This document shows positions 43,834 through 52,971 of a DNA stretch of 64,000 bases, in pieces. The stretch is from the NCBI GenBank assembly GCA_031769625.1, contig JAUIMM010000135.1, positions 6,685,501 through 6,749,500 on the forward strand, given 5' to 3'. The stretch comes from Taudactylus pleione. Lineage: Eukaryota; Chordata; Amphibia; Anura; Myobatrachidae. Under the pieces are notes generated by a model that had not been told where the DNA came from, did no database searches, and saw nothing but the letters and a program-made list of their open reading frames with translations. Each line of letters opens with the position of its first letter. Within the stretch, counting starts at the first letter, position 1. Position numbers and translations under genes: made by a program.

Positions 43834-43993
43834 GGATCCAAAACCCGCGAGACTCGGAAGGCGGGATGATGACGTTTTGCCTCGATTTCAGATCCGAGTC
43901 AGGCGGGAAAAGTCGAGCCTGACTCGGATCGGACTCGGATCGGGGGGGCTCGGGGGGGTTCGGATTTCAGAAATCCGAACCCGCTCACCCCTA

Positions 43994-45917
43994 ATTTGCA
44001 TATCTGTACATTTTCTCTTTGGAACCCTTGCACAACAACATCCTTAGTAGCATCAGATACACAAAAATCCTGGTCATCCGGGTGCACTTCAACAGAAGCA
44101 TTCTCGATTTCTATGTCAGCTTGTTCACTTGTGCTTACATTATCATAAGAGGCAGAACCACCAGTTATAAATAAAGGCAAAGGCCTTAACCTTTCTTTTT
44201 GTGTGGTGAAAGGCATATTGTCAATTTTATGCCTTTATGCAGCTAACTTTCCTTTTGATGTTTTTCTTTACCACTGTAAAAGACTGTTTTTTTTATTTTA
44301 TATGTCCTGATTTAAGCCCTGTATGCCCTTGGGCATCGGCTTTAGTAGGTGATGTAGATGAACTAGTATCATTATGACTAGTGGCACTGACAGCAGCTAT
44401 AGCACTAGTATGTGGTTCCTGCTCTACTCTCAACTGATCATTCTCCACATCAACAAACACAAATTAAGTGGGATACAGCACACAATTCAATTTGTACCAA
44501 TTTTAAATATTGCACGGCGTTATCAATGACCTATATTGCCCAAGATTTGTTATGATTAAGAAAAGAATAACACGCTGCGCTACCACTTACAGTGTCACAA
44601 GACTTTTTATGAATAAGAAAAGAATAACACACTGCGCTACCGCTTACAGTGTCACAAGACTTTTTATGAATAAGAATAACACACTGCGCTATGACTTATA
44701 GTGTTACAATTCGTGGATAATAATCTGCGCTCTGGCCAGCAGTGTCACCAAACAATAACAGCGCAGCTAAGTTGCTAACACACACACAACAAAAATGTCC
44801 GAGTGCAGACAGACCACCTGCAGAGTCACAAATACATGGAGAATACACTGTGGTCTGGCCGGCAGTGTCACCAAACAATAATTAATAGTGCAGCTAAGTT
44901 GCTAACGCACACACACACAAAAAAAGCACTTTTATATTTTTTTAAATGGGAAAAAGCACCCCTGAACGTTGCAGTAGCCCCATGATGAACAACACAGACC
45001 CTTCTTTATGGACACAAAAGCAGTCCTGCCGAGTGAGGACAGACCACCTGCAAAGTCACAAAAAAATCATGGACGACAAACTGTGGTCTGGCCGACAGTG
45101 TCACCAAACAATAATTAACACACACAAAAAAGCACTTTTATATTTTTACACTGGGGAAGAGCACCCCTGAATGAGGCAGGAGCCCCATGATGGACAAAAC
45201 AGACAGCGCCCCTTCCTTATGGACAACCAAGTACTCCTACCAAGTGCAGACAGACCTCCTGCAGTGCAGAGCCACAAATACATGGATGTTAAACTGCAGT
45301 CTGGCCGGCAGTGTCACTAAAGAATAACAGCGCAGGTAAGTTGCTAATGCACACACACAAAAATAAAAATAAAAAAGCTATTTATTTTTTATTACAATGG
45401 GAAAGAGCACCCCTGATTGACAGAGCACCCACCCTGGACAACACATCACCCCTTTATGGGTGCAGCCCTAGACCCTTGATGGACAGGACAACAACACAGC
45501 AGAAGTCCTTATGTATAACACAGCAGCAGCCCCTTGATTGACAGGACAAGTGACACAGCAGCTGTAGCATCCACTGAAGCCTCTCTTTATATACTGCAGC
45601 CCCAGCCCCTTTATGGACAACACAGCAGCAGCCTTCTGCCCCAGGCCCCAACAGGACAAGTTGGACAACACACTGACACAGACAGTGACAACAACACATC
45701 TGTTCTGTTCAACATCCACACCCGGAGTGAAAATGATGCCGATCACCGGAACCTTTATAGATTCCAAAATCCACGAGAATCTGATTGCAGTTCAATTATG
45801 TTTTGCCTCGTTTTATGATCCGAGTCAGGCGGGAAAACCCGAGCCGATCTTGGATCCAATTCGGAATTGCAATGTTCGGGTGGGTCTGGTTCTCCGAGAA
45901 CCAGACCTGCTCATCTA
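43994..45917 (-). mobile_element. 5' half of a decayed hAT relative, adjoining copy 2
   Basis: On the minus strand, about 44216-43994 reads 'MPFTTQKERLRPLPLFITGG' and on through 'IEIENASVEVHPDDQ' to 'VQICK', aligned with 'MPFTTRSGKERLRSIPSMF' and 'MQIEDVTVEVQQDE' of the intact transposase. Farther 5' come decayed leader repeats of 100-230 bp (landmark 'gcagtgtcacc' near 44740, 44865, 45097 and 45310), a TATA-like sequence near 45760, a subterminal palindrome 'ggttctccgagaacc', and an end 'gctcatcta' at 45917. The expected remainder of this gene is not found left of copy 2, so it was truncated before or after that insertion. Confidence 0.75.
44510..45360 (-). repeat. Decayed leader repeats of the older hAT relative
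   Basis: Two kinds of repeat are visible: a 70-bp unit with 'acactgcgctaccgcttaca' and 'tttatgaataag' (44560-44700), and longer units with 'gctaagttgctaac' followed by a CA-run. The latter, on the sense strand, reads as a T/G-rich tract then 'gttagc', matching the 'tgtgcgcagtagccgc' part of the 160-bp unit in the young copies. Confidence 0.65.
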
Positions 45918-45924
45918 TAATTCC

Positions 45925-46320
45925 CATATTTGGGAAATACTAGATGATCACTATCACCTTTTTCACTAGAATACCACATTTAGGTATTTTTTTTATCTAT
46001 ATGTACATTGTTTGTTGAATTATATTTATTTGTATCACTCTTATTTTCACAATTCCATATAAGCATGTCATAGGGACTTTCACAATTTACTAACTGAATA
46101 ATAATTTATTCACCTAGTGAGGTGGTTTATTAATATTAACACATTTTTCTGTATACCATTACACCTTAATTTAAACTTTCACTGTATTTAATGGGTTATT
46201 TTCACACACTATGTTATAAAAGAGTTGATCTTATACAATTTAAATATTTTATTTGTTTCATTATCTACTATTTTTTTTATAATTGTATATATCAAGTATA
46301 GTAGTCTTTATTTATTTAGT
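45925..46320. other. AT-rich sequence, nothing recognised
   Basis: No feature is supported in this stretch. Confidence 0.35.
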
Positions 46321-46326
46321 TATAAC

Positions 46327-46840
46327 TAGCTGGAGAACCCGGGAATGCCCGGGATTTTAAGAATGTTTGCTTACACATCATCCTCCAACAAACCTCTCCT
46401 TAGGCAGGTCTCACAAAAATTGTGACAAACTTCCCCATCCACAGTCCTAAGGTCTTTGAAGGAAGTAGGACCTGTAACGGTGTAAAGCAAACTTCGGAGA
46501 TAGAAGCATTAAAAATTTGTCGCATGTACTGTACAGTGTAAACACGGCCAAGAGCTTCTTTTGCTCTGATACCAGGATGACCTTGTACTTCCTGGTTGCT
46601 GGATCGCACTATGAAATGCACAGCAACTACTTCCAGTTTCTTGTGCAGCTGTTTCCGGCATTCAGGGTCTCCACGGTGTATAAGATTCATCCGATCGGGT
46701 TTACCCTTCAGGGGCTGACAAAGGAATAAACCGGAAGTAGCCTCTGTGCATTTCGTAGTGCAGTCCAGCAACCAAGGAGGTAGACAAAAAAGTTTGATCG
46801 CCACTGTTGACACCATCTAGTTGTGTAAGCTCATTCATGA
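46327..46840 (-). repeat. Dispersed repeat ('agctggagaacccgggaatgc') with a 138-codon open frame
   Basis: The segment opens with a short dyad 'cccgggaatgcccggg'. On the minus strand, 46816-46400 is open for 138 codons and includes 'HKKLEVVAVHFIVRSSNQEV' and 'RVYTVQYMRQIFNASISEV'. I do not recognise the family. Composition and length make it more likely a relic of a mobile-element protein than a host exon. No splice sites were convincing. Confidence 0.35.
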
Positions 46841-46899
46841 GCAAGTATAAATAAAAATTTGAGGTGCAGAGCTGCGTTTTTGCCTCCCAGTATAGTTGC

Positions 46900-47670
46900 C
46901 ATCTTTATGCGCCTGATTCTAAATCAGATGGATCTTTCCTCATGGATGCAGATAGCATTTTTACCATATTCAGACTCATAATAAGCCTGGCTTAATATCA
47001 AGAGTGGTTATAAATTCATACAGCATTTAAAAGGTACTGTAAACTCCATGCGAGAGTTCTCTGGGAAACTATTCTATATAATATTAATTCTCCTAGTATC
47101 CTATCCTCAATAAAGTGTCTAAAAATTATATATGAATATATAACAATGAATACACTTGATAGATACAATTATATACAAAAAGCCTCCAATGTGTCATAGG
47201 CTCAGATGTGAACAAGCTTTTGTTGTGAAACGCACGTCATCCTAAGGGCCGGACCTCTGGGTCTTGCATGGTGCCCACGTGACCTGGCACGCGGTGGGCT
47301 GCAGCACTATACAGTTACAATGCACATCTACTCCAACACCACTGCCTCCTTCTCTAACAATACCAGGTACTTTCAGCTGGCTCTCTCATCCAGGGCCACC
47401 AGTGTCCTGCAATGTGATTGCACACCAGGGAGAAACCACAGGGACAGCAGAAGCCGACACATTGCTCCTTGCTTCTTTCGTGCACTAGGGGGGTTCGCCC
47501 TCTCATTGTCTTGTCCACTACCCTCCAGGTAAACATGGTACAAGCAGAAGTGTTTCCCCTCTGTGTGTGCAGGATAACCTTTCATTTACCATTTCTTCTC
47601 TGTTGTATTCTAAACAACTTCACACAATATTGCAGTTTACTATCAAGTAAAAATTATTTTGCAAGGTTTT
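46900..47670. other. No gene supported
   Basis: Contains a stretch near 47215-47260 with 'gtgaaacgcacgtcatcc' of possible retroelement origin. Overlapping small frames at 47264-47585 on both strands have no known motif. Confidence 0.3.
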
Positions 47671-47677
47671 ATATTCG

Positions 47678-48135
47678 GGATCCGGTCAGGATTTTGGCGG
47701 GCAGGATGCCGGACATCAGTATACCGATGTGGAATTCTGACACCCATCTGAATGCCGATGCCGGCATCCTGAAGGGTTTAAGATGGCGACCACTGGCATC
47801 CCGAAGGTAAGTATGCGGGTTACGTTTAGGCAGGGGATTAGGGTAAGGTTTAGGGACCTGCAGGGGCGGATTAGTGTTAGGCACCGACCAGGGAGGGTTA
47901 GGGTTAGGCTGTGGGGAGGGGGTTACGGTTAGGCACCACCTGGGGGAGGACACTTTTAGGGTGTGTGAAGGTGGGGTAAGGTTTAGGCACCATCGGGGGA
48001 GATTAAGGTAAGACAAACTGGGGGAGGGTTAGGGGGGAGAGGGGGAGGGTTAGGCTACACAACGGCCCCTGTCGGGATCTTCAATATTGGGATGCCGCTG
48101 TTGGTCTTCTGACCACCAGCATCCCATCTGCTGGT
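47678..48135. repeat. MITE-like repeat with TTAGGG-like minisatellite core, copy 3
   Basis: Opens 'gatccggtcaggattttggc', closes 'gaccaccagcatccca', and has a core array near 'ggttagggttaggc'. It matches the copies at 1157 and 29684. Confidence 0.6.
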
Positions 48136-48139
48136 AAAT

Positions 48140-48880
48140 CTATAATATATATAGATAAAAACAAATATAAAACAATCAGTGCGCTAATAACTCAATCAAC
48201 AATAAGAGATGAAATCTGTATCTTTAAGACACCAGAAACAAGCCCAGGCAGCGAACCAAGCAGCCGACATCTTCCCTTCATATGAACCCAGATCCAAAAT
48301 GGATAGTGATTAACTGGAATATGAAACAAAGAAGAAGGGGCGCCACATAGTGCATTAAACGTAAAAACTTTTATTCCAAATAGCCGAAATACAGCTCTTC
48401 AATCAGAATGCGTACCATCAAGGGCGGTCAAATACCACCGCAAGTGTAAACAGTAGAAACAAAGTAATAAGCCAGGGTATCATCCGAACGTCTCCGGGAT
48501 CTCCGTTGGCCACTCGATCAATTTCAGGTTATGACGCCAAACCACGCCCCACACAGTATATGGCTGTTGTTATTGTTCTGGCATTATGTGACCCTGTACT
48601 GTCATTTGTAACTGACTTAGTAATGTGTAGGATAAGCTAGTCGTTATCATCCCTATTTTTGCTACAATTGTACAATTGTATTTATTACAGCATTTTATTA
48701 CCAAGGATTATTATGGTTTATGACCCTGCACCTTGTCATTATTATCTATCAGCTGATATCAAGATTTTGGAACATATCTATTTGCTGTGAATAAGTGAGC
48801 TATACCCTTTTATTATTATAAGGAAGCAATTTTTCTTTACAAACAGATTGTAAGCTTGAGAACATAAATACTTGCTGGCA
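48140..48880. other. No feature recognised
   Basis: No supported gene or repeat family. Confidence 0.3.
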
Positions 48881-48884
48881 AGAT

Positions 48885-49090
48885 TGTGGACCTCCCACCA
48901 TCGATGTTCTGCGATCTGTCGCCGGATCGCAGACATTTTCCATGTTAAATGTCGGCGATTTGACGATCTCGATCATTTTTTGATCGCGTTCATCAAATCG
49001 GGAAAATCCAACATGTTGGATTTCTGCGATCCCGCGATGCCAGGTTGCAGCATCGCGGGATCGCAGCCATCCATCGCAGATGGATGGGGC
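48885..49090. repeat. Palindromic short element, 'gatcgcagacat' type
   Basis: Consecutive dyads such as 'tgcgatcccgcgatgcc' with 'gcatcgcgggatcgca', and 'ggcgatttgacgatc'. It lies directly 5' of the L2 coding region and may be a MITE. Confidence 0.4.
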
Positions 49091-49094
49091 CCAT

Positions 49095-52000
49095 GAGACT
49101 ACTACATCCTTTACTCTCCCTGCAGCTCATCCTTATGTACATATTGCTGCCTCATTACTTTTCTCTCGTCTTACAAACACACATGAGCTTTTACATTATC
49201 TATACACATTGACAATAGCATCCTCAACCTCTTGCCATAAAAAACATTCAGACAAACCCCACAAATATATCTATATCTCTCTCCTGTTGCTTCTAATAGC
49301 TGGTGACATATCTCCTAATCCAGGCCCAACCCACATGCCAAACCCACAACGAATTATAAATCCAGTTAACCTCATAAACATTGCTTGCCTCCCTTCACCC
49401 TCCAAGTCACTAAAATGTGCCTTATGGAATGCACGCTCTGTCTGCAACAAACTAACATCCATCCATGACCTCTTTGTTTCAACTAACCTCAACCTTCTGG
49501 CAATAACAGAAACATGGCTCACACAAACCAGACACTGTCTCCCCTGCTGCACTTTCACATGGTAACCTACACTTCTCACACACCTCCAGGCCTAGCAATT
49601 GTAAAGGAGGTGGGGTAGGAATATTACTCTCCCAATCTTTCACATTCACAGTTCTCCCACAGGTACCTTCACTCACATTTACATCATTTTAAGTACATTC
49701 TATCAGGACTTTCACCCCTTTCTCTCTGCGAGTTGCTGCTATCTATCGCCCGCCTGGGCCACTGCAACAATTTCTGGAACATTTTTCAGCCTGGCTCCCT
49801 CACTTCCTATCCTCAGACATCTCCAAAATCATTATGGGTGATTTCAATATCCCCATTGACAGACCACAATCTTCTCAAGCCTCCAAACTACTCTCTCTAA
49901 CCTCCTCTCTTGGCCTCTCCCAATGGACTGACTCTTCTACTCATCAGGATGGCCACTGCCTTGATCTTGTATTTACCAGACTATGCTCAGTTTCTGATTT
50001 CACTAATGCTCCTTTCCCTCTCTCAGATCACAACCTTATCACCTGCACACTCTCCTCCATTACATCAACCTCAATGTCAGTGAAATCAACCAAACCTCCT
50101 AAAACCCGCAGAAATATTAATGCAATTAACTTTCAACAACTATCTACCTCTCTACAACAACGACTCTCACCAATTTCTTCATTCACTTCTCCTGAGACTG
50201 CTGCATCACACCTAAACCAGATTCTAGTAAAAGCCCTCGATGAAGTAGCTCCAGCTACCCATCACACTCTGCGTAGACTTAGACGTCAACCATGGCATTC
50301 TAACTTAACAAGGCATCTACAAAAACTCTCACATAAGGTAGAACGTCAGTGGCGAAAGTCTCGCACTCCATGTGACTTCCTCACATATAAGACGATCTAC
50401 CACTCTTATCGTAATGCTCTGGACACTGCCAAACAAACATATTTCCAATCTCTTATCTCTGCTCAAGTCTGTAACCCCAAGCGACTTTTTAATACATTTT
50501 AACTGCTTCTTACCCCTCCCTCACCCAAGCCACCTGCTACTATCTGTGCACAAGATCTTGCTTCCTATTTCAAGGACAAAATTGACAATATCTGAAATGA
50601 AATGGTATGTTCTTCCTCAGCTAGTGACCTACTCAATTCTCTACCTGAACCCTCTGGCACATTCTCTTTATTTGACCCCACAAATGAAGATGAAGTATCT
50701 ACACTCTTCTCATCCTCCTACTCTATTACCTCTCCTCTAGATTCTATACCCTCAGAAATCAGTAAAGCTCTGTCTCCTGTGCTTATCCCAACCCTAACTA
50801 AAATCTGTAATCTCTCTCTCTCTACTGGCATCTTTCCATCACTGTTCAAGCATGCAGTGTTTACTCCCATTCTGAAAAAACAAAATTCTGACCCTAACAC
50901 TCTCTCAAATTACCACCCTATCTCCCAGCCCCCATTCCCCTCCAAGCTACTGGAGAGACTTGTCGACACCCGCCTCACACACTTTTTTAACACCCACAAC
51001 TTATTGGACCCACTTCAGTCTGGGTTTCGTTCCCAGCACTCCACAGAGACAGCACTAACTAAGGTAGTAAATGATCTGGTCACTGCCAAGGCTAAAGGCC
51101 ATTACTCACTCCTAATTCTTCTAGATCTCTCTGCTGCTTTTGACACTGTTGACCACTCTCTTCTCGCACAAACATTACAATCCCTAAGTCTTAAGGACAC
51201 AGCCCTTTCTTGGTTCTCTTCCTACCTATCTGATCGCTCTTTTTCTGTTCGTTTTTCTGATTCTGCCTCCTCTTCGCTACCTCTATCAGTTGAAGTACCG
51301 CAAGGCTCTGTCTTAGGTCCTTTGCTATTCTCAATCTATACCACCTCTCTTGGCAAACTAATCCACTCTTTTGGATTTCAGTACCATCTGTATGCGGATG
51401 ATACTCAAATCTACCTATCCTCTCCAGATTTATCACCATCTCTATTGGTCCGTGTCACTGAATGTATTTCTGCCATTTCATCTTGGATGTCATCTCGCCA
51501 CCTGAAACTTAATATTTCTAAAACAGAATTAATTATATTTCCACTGGCCAATAACAGTTACCAATCTGATCTCTTTATCACTGTTGATAACTCAACAATC
51601 CACCCCGCCCCACAAGCTTGCTGCCTTGGTGTCATCCTTGACTCTGAACTGTCCTTTGTTCCCCACATTTAACCTGTCTCAAAATCATGTTACATACATC
51701 TAAAAAACATATCCAAAATTCGACCATATCTCACACAAGACACTGCAAAAACTCTAATCCATGCACTCATTATTTCCCGCATTGACTATTGAAATAGTCT
51801 CCTTACTGGTCTTCCCAAAAACAGGCTATCGCCATTACAATCCTTTATGAATGCAGCTGCGAGGCTTATCTTCCTTGCCAAACATTCATCATCTGCTGCC
51901 CCACTCTGTCAGTCCCTCCTTTGGTTGCCAGTTTTCTACAATATTCAATACAAAATACTGTTACTTACACATAAGGCCACTAACCGAATTACACCAACAT

Positions 52001-52595
52001 ACATCTCTTCACTCATCTCAAAATATCTCCCAACCCGACATCTCCGCTCAGCACAAGAACTGCATCTCTCATCCCCTCGCATTACTTGCTCCCATTTACG
52101 GTTACAGGACTTTCTTCGGGCTGTACCCACTCTATGGAATGCCTTACCACGCACAATAAGACTTACCTCTAGTCTTCAATCCTTCAAGCGTTCCCTGAAA
52201 ACCCACCTCTTCAGACAAGCTTATCAGATTCCAGAACTGATCATATAACCTTCATAGCTTCCATGTCTTATTACATCCTCTCTCACAGTCTACACATAAC
52301 CTCACATATTGTCTTTCTTTCACATACTCCTGACATTTGGCCGACATTCCTGTGTGACTGGATCATGCAGCCCACAAAAACTCTGCATTCGGGCTTGACC
52401 AAACTGCAATATATAGCACCTATCCTTGTGTATCACTGCTTATTTCCCTATAGATTGTAAGCTTGCCAGCAGGGCCCCCTTACCTCTATGTCTTTCTGTT
52501 ATTACCCTGTTTTGTTCTATAAATGTTTCCAATTGTAAAGCACAACGGAATATGCTGCGCTATATAAGAAGCTGTTAATAAATAAATAAATAATA
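49095..52595 (+). mobile_element. L2-type non-LTR retrotransposon, near full-length coding region, decayed
   Basis: The order is a 2A-like motif, an apurinic-type endonuclease, a reverse transcriptase, the L2/CR1-type C-terminus, and a 3' tail with 'attgtaagcttgccagcag' and 'aatatgctgcgctatataa' followed by (AAAT)n at about 52575-52595. L2 elements characteristically end in short tandem repeats rather than a long poly(A). Several frameshifts make it inactive. The 3' end lies about 250 bp from the MS4A stop codon. Confidence 0.85.
49100..52248 (+). pseudogene. L2 polyprotein: 2A-like, endonuclease, reverse transcriptase; frameshifted
   Basis: Readable pieces are 49080-49565, 49834-50502, 50602-51672 and 51847-52248. 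The first contains 'GDISPNPGP' (49302-49328), a 2A-like motif, then 'WNARSVCNK' and 'ITETWLT' of the endonuclease. The second starts 'MGDFNIP' and has 'SDHNLIT', the metal-binding and catalytic motifs of this endonuclease fold. The third holds the polymerase: 'AAFDTVDH', 'PQGSVLGP', and 'YADDTQ' at 51391. The fourth is the conserved C-terminal segment ('LLWLPV', 'LWNALP', 'FKRSLKTHLF'). Frame changes near 49560, 50500-50600 and 51670-51846 break it. Confidence 0.88.
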
Positions 52596-52656
52596 CATGA
52601 AACTTATTTATGTTTCATATACACCTTATACACAAAGCCTGAAGGTAATTTTATAC

Positions 52657-52662
52657 TTTATT
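52657..52662 (-). promoter_or_regulatory. Poly(A) signal of the MS4A-like gene
   Basis: AATAAA on the minus strand, about 190 bases after the stop codon and before the L2 tail. The position is suitable but the use is inferred. Confidence 0.45.
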
Positions 52663-52848
52663 TTTAATAAGTTTGTGCTGTAAACAAAGTTTGTGTACGT
52701 TGAACCATCAAAAAGCAAAGGTTTCATTATCTTAGTCATGCTAAAAAAAAAATCCGTATTTCGGAATTTCTTTAGATTGAACAATTTTTATGGTTCAACA
52801 TACTGGTTTCTAGTGTTCAAGATGAGCACATTCTTTTATGCCCTTGGT

Positions 52849-52971
52849 TCAACGTTTGACAGCACCTTGAACCATATATGGTGCTGGTGGTGATTGGACA
52901 TTTGCTGGAGAGGACACAGGATATGCAGAAGGAGGCACCAGTAAGCCAGCACCATTCTGTATCACGAATAC
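52849..52971 (-). CDS. MS4A-like terminal coding exon: cytoplasmic tail
   Basis: A T-rich tract and 'ttag' precede GTATTCGTG. It encodes 'VFVIQNGAGLLVPPSAYPV', then a Pro/Ser/Ala-rich tail ending 'PYMVQGAVKR' and a TGA at 52851-52849. Proline-rich tails beginning with a V-x-x-x-Q type motif are usual for the family. Confidence 0.82.
   Translation of the reverse strand, partial: VFVIQNGAGLLVPPSAYPVSSPANVQSPPAPYMVQGAVKR

Larger units (their letters stand above)
37911..43993 (-). mobile_element. hAT DNA transposon, copy 2 (6083 bp), defective transposase
   Basis: TAGGGGTG and CACCCCTA terminate the element inside perfect ATTTGCAT duplications. It has the same blocks as copy 1 in reverse orientation: 3' subterminal cluster (37920-38050), hairpin, transposase remnant, 11-unit tandem array, promoter (TATA 43827-43833) and 5' subterminal cluster. 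The 792-bp difference from copy 1 is almost wholly the five missing 160-bp units. Ends and duplications are intact, so it could still be moved in trans, for example by a protein from copy 1. Confidence 0.93.
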
